A stretch of 58,625 nt of DNA from Caryophanales bacterium (GCA_902362975.1 CABIYO010000013.1:1-58625), one strand, 5' to 3'. Shown: positions 43,172-52,082, counted from the first letter of the stretch. A program made the numbers and translations. The notes: generated by a model not told the origin, from the letters alone.

Positions 43172-44206
43172 ATGGTCATTATTCAAGGAATCGCACTTTT
43201 ACTGCTCATCCTCGCCTTTTTCACGTTATTTAGTTATAAGGCGCCTTTTGGAATGAAGGCGATGGGAGCATTGGCTGGTGCTGCAATCGCGAGTTTCCTC
43301 GTCGAAGCGTTCAATGCGTATGCCATCGGCGGATTGCTGCCACTCCCACTTTATGAAGAAGTAGGTCAAGCGGCTGGCGCTTTGTCAGGTCCTGCCGCTG
43401 CGGCTCTCGTCGCCATCGCACTTGGAATCAACCCCGTCTATAGTTTGATGATCGGGTTGTCCGTATCAGGATTCGGAATCCTTCCTGGCTTTTTTGCAGG
43501 ATATCTTTTGGCTTTAGCCGGCACTCGAATCAATCGCTATCTGCCGACCGGCGTCGATATGATTTTTTACGTCATCGTGATGGCACCGCTCGCCCGTCTC
43601 GTCGCGACAGGGGTAGACCCACTCGTGACAAACACACTTGAACAGATTGGAGCTGTCATCGAACTGGCAGCAACTCAAAACCCGGTCGTCATGGGCCTCG
43701 TCTTAGGAGGGATCGTCACGGTCGTATCGACATCACCTCTCAGTTCAATGGCCTTGACGGCGATGCTCGGTTTGACCGGGGTCCCAATGGCGATTGCCGC
43801 GCTCGCTTTGACCGCGTCCATCTCAATGAATTACTTGTTGTTCCGTCAACTGAAAATCGGAACAAAGAAAGATCGGCTCTCTGTCGCCATCGAACCGTTG
43901 ACACAAGCTGACCTCATTTCTGCTAACCCGATTCCGATTTATAGTGTCAACTTTGTCGGTGGAGCCATCGCCGGATTGATTGTTGCCATGACCGGTATGA
44001 TCAACGATGCGCCGGGTTCGGCAGCCGGGATTCCGGGACTTCTAGTCATGTATGGTTTCAACGATTGGCAAACGGTCACCTTCACAGCCGTCTTACTGTT
44101 CATCCTTGGGATCGGTTTCGGCTTGATTGGAAGTCGTTTGTTCAAAAATTTCCCGATTGTCCGTCATACGGAAAAAGTCGAATCGACAGAAGAAGATGCA
44201 GCCTAA
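43172..44206 (+). CDS. PTS IIC-like permease (PTS_EIIC_2 family)
   Basis: A 344-residue membrane protein with about ten helices. It is rich in glycine/alanine (G-F-G-I-L-P-G-F-F-A-G-Y), has an S-T-S-P-L-S-S-M-A-L-T segment, and ends in a charged tail (E-K-V-E-S-T-E-E-D-A-A). It matches the small IIC-only family, which lacks IIA and IIB domains in the same polypeptide; no IIA/IIB gene is adjacent. Ribosome site AAGGAAGAG precedes the ATG. Substrate unknown; the family is sometimes described as a regulator rather than a transporter. Confidence 0.78.
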   Translation: MVIIQGIALLLLILAFFTLFSYKAPFGMKAMGALAGAAIASFLVEAFNAYAIGGLLPLPLYEEVGQAAGALSGPAAAALVAIALGINPVYSLMIGLSVSGFGILPGFFAGYLLALAGTRINRYLPTGVDMIFYVIVMAPLARLVATGVDPLVTNTLEQIGAVIELAATQNPVVMGLVLGGIVTVVSTSPLSSMALTAMLGLTGVPMAIAALALTASISMNYLLFRQLKIGTKKDRLSVAIEPLTQADLISANPIPIYSVNFVGGAIAGLIVAMTGMINDAPGSAAGIPGLLVMYGFNDWQTVTFTAVLLFILGIGFGLIGSRLFKNFPIVRHTEKVESTEEDAA

Positions 44207-44208
44207 TC

Positions 44209-44256
44209 AAAAAATCGATGCACGCTCGAACAAAATGTTCGGAGGCATCGATTTTT
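44209..44256 (+). terminator. Terminator of the PTS IIC-like gene
   Basis: AAAAATCGATGC/GCATCGATTTTT arms, with an inner CGAACA/TGTTCG hairpin. Confidence 0.9.
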
Positions 44257-44380
44257 CATTTTCACACGTGGGATTATTCTTACAATTCAAAAGCATCAAT
44301 CGGTTCACAAAGAAATCATCGCACGTTCTTTTCAATTGTGAATTTGATTGTCGAATTTAGCGATTCCGTACAAATCTACG

Positions 44381-45376
44381 TCAATCTACTGAAATGACTC
44401 TACCCGCATCACTAGATTGACGAGCAAGTTCAATCAAGTGGGTTGTCAATGTTGCATCCTTTAGAGAAACGACTGGTTGCCGCACCTCATAACTATGAGC
44501 TAACTGTTGATAATACGACAAATAGCTCCCTTTCTCAATTTGAATCGATTCAACCTCTTCTTTCGATAATACGCCAGTCTCTAATAAGTCACTTTCTAAC
44601 TTGCCTTGCTTTAGAGCCTCTTCTTGAGGATCAAGACCGTATTTCACGAAACTTCCATGTGTTCCGTGCACTTCAAACCGAGGTGTTTCTCCAGCGATGA
44701 ACGGGTTTGAACGAAGGTATACTCGCTTTTCACCATAATAGAATGTCAGATGAAACCCATCATCGGATTGTCCGCCATCTCGTTGAATCATCACATCTGC
44801 TTGAATACGATCTGGCTTTCCAAACAAGGCGAGAGTCTGATCAATCAGATGACTTCCTAAGTCGAATAAAATACCTGAACCTGGGCCTGCATTTTCACGC
44901 CACCGATCACGTACATTCGGACGGAAACGATCAAATCGAGATTCAACCACCTTCCAGTCCCCTAACTCGTTCGAGTCAAGTAACGACTTAACCGTCAAGA
45001 AGTCTCCGTCATAACGACGGTTTTGATAAACGTTGACGATGCCTTTCGATTTCGCTTCAAGTTCCATCAACTCATATCCTTCTTCCGTTGTCAGGAATGC
45101 TGGTTTTTCAACGAGCACATCTTTTCCTGCCTCAAGACAGACTACAGTCATCTCTTTATGTAAATGCGACGGTGTCGTGATGACATATAGAGAAGCATCC
45201 GATTGAAGCGCTTCGTCTAATGTCGCATATACCGTGGCACTAGGTAATTCAGCCTGCACTTCTTCCGGGCGCGATGACACGACACCAATCACTTCATATG
45301 AATCGATTGCCTTTAAGAACGGCAAATGGAACGTGTTCGCCGAGAATCCGAATCCTACCAACATGGTTTTAATCAT
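44381..45376 (-). CDS. Gfo/Idh/MocA-family oxidoreductase
   Basis: A 331-residue NAD(P)-dependent oxidoreductase. The N-terminal L-V-G-F-G-F-S-A-N Rossmann motif, the conserved V-E-K-P-A-F lysine near residue 93, and the G-S-G-I-L-F-D-L-G-S-H-L-I-D segment with its catalytic-region histidine are all present. The fold is shared with the gene at 13.4 kb, but the motif spacing and C-terminus differ. AAGGCGGGG precedes the ATG. Substrate unknown. Confidence 0.88.
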   Translation of the reverse strand: MIKTMLVGFGFSANTFHLPFLKAIDSYEVIGVVSSRPEEVQAELPSATVYATLDEALQSDASLYVITTPSHLHKEMTVVCLEAGKDVLVEKPAFLTTEEGYELMELEAKSKGIVNVYQNRRYDGDFLTVKSLLDSNELGDWKVVESRFDRFRPNVRDRWRENAGPGSGILFDLGSHLIDQTLALFGKPDRIQADVMIQRDGGQSDDGFHLTFYYGEKRVYLRSNPFIAGETPRFEVHGTHGSFVKYGLDPQEEALKQGKLESDLLETGVLSKEEVESIQIEKGSYLSYYQQLAHSYEVRQPVVSLKDATLTTHLIELARQSSDAGRVISVD

Positions 45377-45410
45377 ATAAACCCCGCCTTTTCGCTTTTG
45401 TTATTATATC

Positions 45411-45432
45411 AAAAAAGGGTCTAATGACCCTT
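45411..45432 (-). terminator. Terminator of the GNAT gene at 45.4 kb
   Basis: AAGGGTC/GACCCTT stem with TAAT loop, followed on the minus strand by TTTTGATAT; it touches the stop codon. Confidence 0.7.
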
Positions 45433-45919
45433 ATGCACTCATGCTCTCATCTAATCTGTATTCAAACGTATTGTACACGTTTCGTGAATCGACAAAGACG
45501 AAACCGAAACGTGGATAGTAATCATTTAGAAATTCATTGTCAGCGACACAATCAAGACGAATTGGTTTATCTTCATCGGCTTCCTCTATGACATGCTCCA
45601 TGAGTTGCTGTCCGATGCCCTGCCCTTTTAGTTTTTCGCCGACGACGATTCGATGGATATATTGTCCACGCTCACTGTCGTCCCATAAGTGATCATCCCA
45701 CTCATCTGGAGGTAACAATGCGATTGAAGCTAAAATTTGTTGGTCATCTTCAAAGACATATACACTGCCTTCAGCAATGTCAGTGCGCACACGCTTTACG
45801 AGGTCCTGTTCCAAATATTCGGTCCATTGGTCGCTTCCTTGTTCATTTAGCGCTACGGCTCGTTGTTCGATTAGGTTCGCGATGTGTTTAGCATCGCGTC
45901 TCGTCGCGAGTCGAATCAT
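45431..45919 (-). CDS. GNAT-family N-acetyltransferase
   Basis: A 162-residue GNAT protein. The acetyl-CoA loop is K-G-Q-G-I-G-Q-Q-L-M (the classic Q/R-x-x-G-x-G/A). Near the C-terminus N-D-Y-Y-P-R-F-G-F-V-F-V-D follows. Copy 3 of the palindromic motif lies 17 bases upstream. AAAGGATG precedes the start. Substrate unknown. Confidence 0.88.
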   Translation of the reverse strand: MIRLATRRDAKHIANLIEQRAVALNEQGSDQWTEYLEQDLVKRVRTDIAEGSVYVFEDDQQILASIALLPPDEWDDHLWDDSERGQYIHRIVVGEKLKGQGIGQQLMEHVIEEADEDKPIRLDCVADNEFLNDYYPRFGFVFVDSRNVYNTFEYRLDESMSA

Positions 45920-45935
45920 AACGTCATCCTTTAGT

Positions 45936-45952
45936 TATACAGTATTTGAAAT
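45936..45952. promoter_or_regulatory. Shared palindromic motif, copy 3
   Basis: TATACAGTATTTGAAAT, the right half identical to copy 1 (GTATTTGAAAT), 17 bases upstream of a GNAT gene. Confidence 0.4.
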
Positions 45953-45993
45953 GCAAATATAACGGAGAACAACATGCCTTTTAATCATCTTGC

Positions 45994-46431
45994 TCACTCG
46001 TGAAAATCAAACGGAGTGACGTCTCCATCGTTCAATTGATAACTATATGTCAACGTTGCATTGAGGCTATGCGATACAGAACAATAACGCTCAACGGACA
46101 ATTCGATGGCACGACGAACTCGATCTTCCGATAACTCGCCTTTCAGGATATACAAGATGTGAATGGCTGTAAAGCGTTTCGGATGATCGGTCGCCCGCAC
46201 CCCATCGATTTTCATTTCGAATGCTTCAATTGGCTGGCGCATCTTATTCAGAATCGACACGATATCGATTCCTGTACAAGATGCAGTCGCATGAAGCAAC
46301 ATTTCTGTCGGACGAGGTCCTGTATTGAGCCCACCGACATCATCCGCCGCATCAAGGATCACCGTGTGTCCTGATGGCGTATGTGTTTCAAACGCCATCC
46401 CTTTTTTCCAAACGACTTCCATGTTCATCAT
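45994..46431 (-). CDS. OsmC-family peroxide-reductase-like protein
   Basis: A 145-residue OsmC/Ohr-fold protein. The two redox cysteines typical of the family are in A-S-C-T-G-I-D near residue 52 and Y-C-S-V-S-H-S near 118. Such proteins reduce organic hydroperoxides in the cytosol using thiols. The ribosome site GGAGGAAAAG directly precedes an ATGATGAACATG start; I take the first ATG. Length is typical. Confidence 0.88.
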   Translation of the reverse strand: MMNMEVVWKKGMAFETHTPSGHTVILDAADDVGGLNTGPRPTEMLLHATASCTGIDIVSILNKMRQPIEAFEMKIDGVRATDHPKRFTAIHILYILKGELSEDRVRRAIELSVERYCSVSHSLNATLTYSYQLNDGDVTPFDFHE

Positions 46432-46513
46432 CTTTTCCTCCTATTTCATTTGATAGCATCCTATTCCCTCATTTGATGTATGATTAAGCTATGAATCGAT
46501 TATAAAGGGGTGT

Positions 46514-47977
46514 ATGTCGTTGGATTGGTCTATGATTTTCAGTTGGGGACTTTATATCGTCCTCGGGTTAAACATGTTGTTCGCACTCGCCGTCATCTTC
46601 GCCGAAAGACGTGACGTCGGCACGACCTGGGCCTGGCTTCTTGTCCTGTTTTTCTTACCGGTGCTCGGATTTATCGTCTATCTCTTCCTAGGGCGACAAC
46701 TTAAAAAGGATAACTTCTATAATTTAAGTGTAGAAGAACGTTCCTTCCACTCGCTTCAAGTCGAAGCGCAACTTGAACAAATTCATACGCGCCAAATCCA
46801 ACTCGCACAGCCACTGTTTGAAAAGTATGACCAACTGCTTCAAATGAACTTACGATCTTCTAAATCGTTGATCAGTGTACATAACCGTTCCCTCATCTTG
46901 CACGACGGCGAACAAAAGTTCAAAGCGCTGATGGATGACATTCGCTCGGCCGAGACGGAGATCAATATTCAATATTACATCATTCAGCGTGACGCTCTCG
47001 GTCAGGCACTGTTGAAAGAGTTGATTGAGCGTGCGAAAGCCGGTGTCAAAGTTCGACTCCTCTACGATGCGGTCGGCTCACGTAATCTTCGGAACTCGGA
47101 CTTTAAAGAGTTGATTGCGAACGATGGCGAGGTGCGTGTCTTCTTCCCACCGACACTCGGGATCATCAACTTCAAGTTGAACAACCGAAATCACCGAAAG
47201 GTCGTCATCATCGATGGGAAAATCGGCTATGTCGGTGGATTCAATGTCGGTACCGAGTATTTAGGTTTAGTCGAAAAATTTGGCTATTGGCGTGACACGC
47301 ACCTACGTGTCGAAGGAGATGTCGTTTACAATTTACAACACCGATTCATATTGGACTGGAATTATTCTGGTCACCGTAAACATGATCCTGAAAATGCCTT
47401 CCGCTTTGCGCGACATGACATTAAAGAAAATTCTCCGATGCAAATCGTCACGAGTGGACCAAACTCGGATACGGAACATTTGAAGAATATGATGATCAAG
47501 ATGATCATGTCCGCTAAACGACGGGTCGTCATTCAAACGCCATACTTCATTCCAGACACAAGCTTTATGGACGCTTGCAAAATAGCACTGCATTCTGGCG
47601 TTCAGATGGATATCATGATTCCTGGAAAACCGGACCATCCATTCGTCATGTGGGCATCCCTCTCGTTCCTTGGGGAACTCCTCGACTACGGGGCAAACGT
47701 CTATCTCTATGATGAAGGGTTTCTCCACGCGAAGACGCTCGTCGTCGATGATGAGATCGCGACCGTCGGGACGACAAATTTGGACGCCCGAAGCTTCCGT
47801 CTCAATTTTGAAGTGAACGCACTCATCTATGATGAACGAGTCGCCCTCGAACTCGTTTCTTTATTCGAGACCGACACGGCGGTCAGTCGCACCTATACAG
47901 TGGAAGACTATGAATCCCGTAAATGGACGGTACGCGCCCGTGAAGGCGTGTCACGCCTTCTAAGTCCAATCCTGTGA
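46514..47977 (+). CDS. cls: Cardiolipin synthase
   Basis: A 487-residue phospholipase D-type enzyme that condenses two phosphatidylglycerol molecules at the membrane. Two N-terminal membrane helices (10-30 and 40-60) are followed by two HKD sites: N-H-R-K-V-V-I-I-D-G near residue 230 and L-H-A-K-T-L-V-V-D-D near 405. Length is normal. AAAGGGGTGT lies directly upstream of the ATG. The stop is followed immediately by the IS605-like remnant, so its normal terminator is missing. Confidence 0.92.
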   Translation: MSLDWSMIFSWGLYIVLGLNMLFALAVIFAERRDVGTTWAWLLVLFFLPVLGFIVYLFLGRQLKKDNFYNLSVEERSFHSLQVEAQLEQIHTRQIQLAQPLFEKYDQLLQMNLRSSKSLISVHNRSLILHDGEQKFKALMDDIRSAETEINIQYYIIQRDALGQALLKELIERAKAGVKVRLLYDAVGSRNLRNSDFKELIANDGEVRVFFPPTLGIINFKLNNRNHRKVVIIDGKIGYVGGFNVGTEYLGLVEKFGYWRDTHLRVEGDVVYNLQHRFILDWNYSGHRKHDPENAFRFARHDIKENSPMQIVTSGPNSDTEHLKNMMIKMIMSAKRRVVIQTPYFIPDTSFMDACKIALHSGVQMDIMIPGKPDHPFVMWASLSFLGELLDYGANVYLYDEGFLHAKTLVVDDEIATVGTTNLDARSFRLNFEVNALIYDERVALELVSLFETDTAVSRTYTVEDYESRKWTVRAREGVSRLLSPIL

Positions 47978-48097
47978 ACTACTCACCACTTATTTGCTTC
48001 ACAAATTGAAGTGGGAGTTTCTTGGGAAGACCGTGCTCTTACCAGCCACGGTTATGGACTAAGCTCGTCGGGTGGTTCCCACCCTGCAGGAATTTCT
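47978..48097 (+). mobile_element. IS200/IS605-like right end (remnant without tnpA or tnpB)
   Basis: Three imperfect hairpins in a row: ACTC-CCACTT / AAGTGG-GAGT (about 47980-48017), CCGTG/CACGG (48031-48051) and GGGTGG/CCACCC (48070-48084). The text CTTGGGAAGACCGTGCTCTTA and the GGTGGTTCCCACC end are like the conserved 3' ends I know from Firmicutes IS605/tnpB elements. No transposase frame is present. The chemotaxis-receptor gene stops being homologous exactly at its right border, so the element was inserted into it. Similar 3' ends overlap the omega-RNA of TnpB. Confidence 0.5.
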
Positions 48098-49170
48098 CCA
48101 ATTTCGTTTGAGCGATGTGCCAATGAGTGAATGACACCTTCGAATGTCACGACAGACGCATCGATCGCCTGCATCTGCTCCACGTTTTCTTTCACGGTCG
48201 TCGAACCGTCTTCCGCCTCATTCGAGGTTTCGCGTGAAAGTTCAGAAACGTCCATTGAACTCTCTGAGATTCGCATGATGCCCGATGTGATCGCTTAGAG
48301 CGATGTCGCATTGTCGTCGAGTTGTCGCTTCGAGCCATCGGCGCTGACTGCCATTTGATCATCTGCACGGGCAATCTGTTCTGATGAGGCAGTATTGTGT
48401 GCCGAGTTGGCCATCAATTCTTGAGACGAGGTGGCAACTTGACTGATTGCATCATCGAGACGGAGTAACACCAAGCGAAGTGAATCGCTCATTTCGTTAA
48501 AACTCTCTGAGACAAGCCCGATTTCGTCGTTCGATAAGACGGTAATCGGCTCAGTTAAATCTCCTGATTTGATTCGTTCTGCTCCTTCTGTCAATAAACG
48601 CAACGGACGCAAGATTGAACGGAGAACGAAGTAGGGAAGAATGGCTGCAATTCCGAACATTCCGATGATGACGAATCCAGTTGTCCAAAAAATGCCGACC
48701 GTCTCGTCTTGAATCTCACCGTCATATAACGTACCGGCAATTTTCCATCCGGTGATGGGGTTCGTCACGAATGCCTTCTCCACACCTTCCCCGTTCTCCG
48801 ATGCAGACAGGGTCCCTTCTTCCTTGGTAAAGAGCGATTCTGTCCAAGATTCATCAATCTTTTCACCGACAGCCGTCGACGGATGAATGACGACTTGTTC
48901 GGCCTGGTCGAAGATGGCAACGTATCCTTCTTTCCCGATTTGAATGGTGGACGCCACTTCAGCGATATCGTTCACATCGACGTCTACAGCGACTACACCA
49001 CTACCGTCTGAAGTCTTCTTCGAAACCGTGATCATCATTTTTTGAGAGGCGGCATCGACGTACGGATTCGTGATGGCAACATCTTGTCCACTTGCTTCAG
49101 CCGCTTCATACCATGGACGAGTCCGTGGGTCATATCCTTCTGGCAATTCTTGTTCAGGATAGATCGTCAT
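48098..49170 (-). pseudogene. Methyl-accepting chemotaxis receptor, truncated at both ends and with an internal stop
   Basis: The frame encodes a partial dCache sensor (L-P-E-G-Y-D-P-R-T-R-P-W-Y and following), a membrane helix, a HAMP domain and the start of the signalling hairpin. It is interrupted by TAA at 48295-48297, after which the same frame continues (A-I-T-S-G-I-M-R-I-S) to the IS605-like border. The first membrane helix and N-terminal part are missing at 49170, where it meets a peroxiredoxin fragment head-to-head. The signalling tip with adaptation sites is also absent. Non-functional. Confidence 0.85.
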
Positions 49171-49171
49171 C

Positions 49172-49579
49172 TTTTACCGAGGTGGATGGTGCCCATACTG
49201 TAACCTCGAACTCCGCGCTTACCAGCGCGAATTGGCAATGATTCAAGAAAAAGGAGCGACTCTTGTCGCCATCAGTCCTGAGACGCCGGATTATTCCCTT
49301 TCGACGAAAGAGAAGAACGAACTTGATTTTTACGTGCTGAGTGATGTCGGCAATAATGTCGCACGTCAATTCGATCTCGTGTTTGACATGCCGGATTACT
49401 TGATTGACATTTATAAAGCATCTGGATTAAATGTCGATGCACATAATGGGAACGAGGATTGGCAGTTGCCGAAACCGACCACGTTCATCATCCAATCCGA
49501 TGGGACGATCTCGTTCAGTGATGTGCCTTCTGACTATACAGAACGTATCGACCCTAAAACGGTTATTGAAAAATTGTAA
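49172..49579 (+). pseudogene. 5'-truncated peroxiredoxin-like (AhpC/TSA) gene
   Basis: The reading frame begins in the middle of a thioredoxin-fold protein, at F-Y-R-G-G-W-C-P-Y-C, the conserved CxxC region, with no start codon before it. It runs 135 residues to the normal end (I-D-P-K-T-V-I-E-K-L). About 60 N-terminal residues seem to be missing. The TTG at 49232 could start translation, but without the CxxC. Created by the deletion that joined it to the chemotaxis receptor. Confidence 0.8.
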
Positions 49580-49580
49580 A

Positions 49581-49610
49581 AAAAGGAGATGACACGCGTC
49601 ATCTCCTTTT
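49581..49610 (+). terminator. Terminator of the peroxiredoxin-like gene
   Basis: AAAAGGAGATGAC/GTCATCTCCTTTT stem around ACGC. Confidence 0.85.
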
Positions 49611-49627
49611 CTATTCACTTATTCCGT

Positions 49628-50158
49628 TTATTGTCTTACAAACTCCTCGTGTAACATCGCGTACACCATGCTATCGGTCCATTCATTCTTATTCCAATAG
49701 TCTTTCAAGAAATGAGCTTCTTTTCTCATTCCAACCCGTTCACATAAATTCTGAGAAGCTACATTTCTGGCGTCGAGATTGGCTTGTACCCGATGTAGAT
49801 TGAGCTTTGTGAACAACTCCCCTAGCAATCCGCTCACTGCCTCTGTTGCATATCCTTTTCCTGAGTATGAATCAGAAAAACAATACCCGATCTCTACCGT
49901 ATCTTTCATACCCGTGTACCAAACCGTGAGATCCCCAATTACTTCATCTTGATGTACGACTGCTAAATTCAACGTACTAGTCTCGGTAAGAGTAAAATTC
50001 ATTAGTTTTTTAGCAAATACTTCATTCCTGTTTTCAGACGTCCATGGCTCATGCAAAAGATATCTGCATATTTCTGGTTTTCTATACATTTTGAATGTAG
50101 CTTCCAAATCTTTCTCCATAAATGGTCTGATTTCTAAACGCTCAGTGGTAAATTTCAC
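49628..50158 (-). CDS. RimJ/RimL-type GNAT acetyltransferase
   Basis: A 176-residue protein of the GNAT group acting on protein or small-molecule amines. Recognisable motifs are F-T-T-E-R-L-E-I-R-P at the start, D-S-Y-S-G-K-G-Y-A-T-E-A-V for CoA binding and N-V-A-S-Q-N-L-C-E-R-V-G-M-R near the end. I place the start at GTG 50158 with GGGAGGAG 5 bases upstream; the ATG upstream (50191) lies before that site. Substrate unknown. Confidence 0.87.
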   Translation of the reverse strand: MKFTTERLEIRPFMEKDLEATFKMYRKPEICRYLLHEPWTSENRNEVFAKKLMNFTLTETSTLNLAVVHQDEVIGDLTVWYTGMKDTVEIGYCFSDSYSGKGYATEAVSGLLGELFTKLNLHRVQANLDARNVASQNLCERVGMRKEAHFLKDYWNKNEWTDSMVYAMLHEEFVRQ

Positions 50159-50219
50159 GTCGACTCCTCCCATACAGATAATAGTAATCACAATATGAAA
50201 CTCTCCACCGGTTCACGAC

Positions 50220-50867
50220 CTATGAGGAAGTGATAAATTGCTCAACTCGCTTGAGAAGTGTTTCAAGTAGCCGAAGTGACTGGTATGTGTTACCTGTGAA
50301 CTCGAGACTATGATTCATCTGCTCAACAATCTCGAGTTCAGTCAATGTTAGTTGTTCGAAATGCTGGATTCGTTCTAGTACATAATGTTGGTCCGCCGTG
50401 CCCATGAGAATGAGCTGTTTTCCTTTATGAGACTGAATCGCTTCGTATATGTCGTCTTGTTTCAACAAAGGTGTCAACCAAACGAGTTTGGCATCATGAA
50501 ACACGTTTCGTGTAAGTTCGCTTGCCATCGCAACCGTACCGAGCGATTTTCCGACGATGATGTATTGTTCAACGGAGTCACTATGTAGGATTTGATCGAT
50601 GACGAGTCGAACATCATCAACAATCGCCTTATTTACATCGACTGAATCGTAACGTTCATCCCGATAGTTATAGTTGACTTCGAGAACGCTCAACCCATTC
50701 TCTATGCACAATCCAGTCGTATAGCGAAACATTGGAGAATCATTTGTATATCCGTATCCGGGCAACAAAATCACGAGTGTGTCGGATGACGAATCAGGCT
50801 GCAGGTACGAATACGGGACGGGTATTCCGTTTTTCCCAATGACGTGACCATCTGTTACTTCATACAT
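50220..50867 (-). CDS. Alpha/beta hydrolase
   Basis: A 215-residue hydrolase of the small dienelactone-like size class. It has V-I-L-L-P-G-Y-G-Y oxyanion region, nucleophile Ser in I-V-G-K-S-L-G-T, an Asp in M-G-T-A-D-Q-H and a His in Q-M-N-H-S-L-E. All catalytic positions are present. It lies 9 bases downstream of the UMP-kinase-like gene. Substrate unknown. Confidence 0.8.
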   Translation of the reverse strand: MYEVTDGHVIGKNGIPVPYSYLQPDSSSDTLVILLPGYGYTNDSPMFRYTTGLCIENGLSVLEVNYNYRDERYDSVDVNKAIVDDVRLVIDQILHSDSVEQYIIVGKSLGTVAMASELTRNVFHDAKLVWLTPLLKQDDIYEAIQSHKGKQLILMGTADQHYVLERIQHFEQLTLTELEIVEQMNHSLEFTGNTYQSLRLLETLLKRVEQFITSS

Positions 50868-50876
50868 GCTGTCTCC

Positions 50877-51614
50877 TCAATTCTGCAAGAGCTGCGTTTC
50901 ATGGTGATGAATCATCGTTCCAATGCTCTCTCCTTGGAGAATCCGATGAATGGCGTTCCGCTCCTTGAAGTCGAACAAGTGAATCGGCAATCCGTGATCT
51001 CTCGCGAGAAGCAATGCCGATTGATCCATCACTTTCAAATCATTCGAAATGACATCGTTATAGTGAAGGGTTTCAAATTGACGAGCGTCCGAATTCAAAC
51101 GAGGATCGCGGTCATATACGCCGGAGACGCCGTTCTTTGCCACGAACAAGGCATCGCATCCCACTTCGATGGCACGTTGAACAGCCGGATAGTCTGAAGA
51201 AACGAACGGTTGACCGTTACCGCCTGCAAAAATGACGATATATCCTTTTTTCAAATGATTGATGGCTCGAAGTTGAATATACGGCTCGGCTACGCTCGGC
51301 ATTGGAATCGATGTCATGACACGCACTTCTCGAGTCGTATCTCGTTTCAAGATTCCACGTAGCATCAATGAATTCATGACCGTCCCGAGCGTCCCGATAC
51401 TGTCAGCCTCCACTCGATTGATCCCCCACGCTTCTGCTTGATTTCCGCGAAAAAGATTTCCCCCGCCGACCATGACACATACTTCAACCCCGCTATTTGC
51501 GAGTGACAATATTTCTTCAGCTATCAGGCTGAGACTCATTTCGTCAAAATTATCCGTTCCATCACCAGCTAGAGCGGCTCCACTTAACTTGATACAGATT
51601 TTCCGGTATTCCAT
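50877..51614 (-). CDS. UMP kinase-like protein (PyrH family), outside the tsf-frr locus
   Basis: A 245-residue amino-acid-kinase fold with the phosphate-binding K-L-S-G-A-A-L start, V-G-G-G-N-L-F-R-G, V-A-E-P-Y-I-Q-L-R-A-I and G-V-Y-D-R-D-P-R. These are the classic UMP kinase motifs, so it should phosphorylate UMP or a related nucleotide. In Firmicutes the housekeeping pyrH sits between tsf and frr; here it sits with a hydrolase and acetyltransferases, so it is probably a second copy or a specialised paralogue. Start at 51614 (MEYRKICIKLSG); the 7-residue longer frame has no ribosome site. Confidence 0.85.
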   Translation of the reverse strand: MEYRKICIKLSGAALAGDGTDNFDEMSLSLIAEEILSLANSGVEVCVMVGGGNLFRGNQAEAWGINRVEADSIGTLGTVMNSLMLRGILKRDTTREVRVMTSIPMPSVAEPYIQLRAINHLKKGYIVIFAGGNGQPFVSSDYPAVQRAIEVGCDALFVAKNGVSGVYDRDPRLNSDARQFETLHYNDVISNDLKVMDQSALLLARDHGLPIHLFDFKERNAIHRILQGESIGTMIHHHETQLLQN

Positions 51615-51697
51615 CTTTCCCCAACCCTTCATTTGGAATTTTTGTTCAATTCAGTATAGAAGAGTTTAAATAATGGAACAACACTATTTTAATTGAT

Positions 51698-52036
51698 TCA
51701 TAAGGACATTTCTTTATATTCCTTGTAAAACTCATCGAACATATAAAGTCCACCGATTTCTTCATCGATAAACGTATATAAAGAAATTTCAAATTCTAGG
51801 GGCGATGCTTCATTGAAACACTCTTTTACTCTAAGCAAGCCTTCTCTTATATACAGCTTTCCCTTTTCGATATTCTCGTTTGAGATATAGTAAAGTCCAA
51901 GATCAAGATAGTAACGAGGAAATTCTGGGTACTCTGCAATCACCTTTAACAGATACGCTTCATACTGATCTGGACGTTCATAACCATGTAGATTGGCCAT
52001 CGAATAGTAGAGAATCCCTTTTGATTTAGCATCCAT
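51698..52036 (-). CDS. Hypothetical helical (TPR-like) protein
   Basis: A 112-residue helical acidic protein with repeated Y-Y-x-D-L-G-L-Y-Y-like pairs (Y-L-D-L-G-L-Y-Y-I-S, then G-L-Y-M-F). I place the start at the ATG at 52036 (MDAKSKGILYYS). Upstream codons in the same frame run through the terminator of the neighbouring GNAT gene, which argues against a longer protein. The ribosome site GTTGAGTG is weak, so the gene may be 5'-truncated. No family recognised. Confidence 0.45.
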   Translation of the reverse strand: MDAKSKGILYYSMANLHGYERPDQYEAYLLKVIAEYPEFPRYYLDLGLYYISNENIEKGKLYIREGLLRVKECFNEASPLEFEISLYTFIDEEIGGLYMFDEFYKEYKEMSL

Positions 52037-52052
52037 TTCACTCAACAAAAAA

Positions 52053-52076
52053 AGACCGTAGAACATTCTACAGTCT
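52053..52076 (-). terminator. Terminator of the GNAT gene at 52.1 kb
   Basis: AGACTGTAGAA/TTCTACGGTCT stem (one wobble) followed on the minus strand by TTTTTTT. Confidence 0.85.
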
Positions 52077-52082
52077 TTAAGC

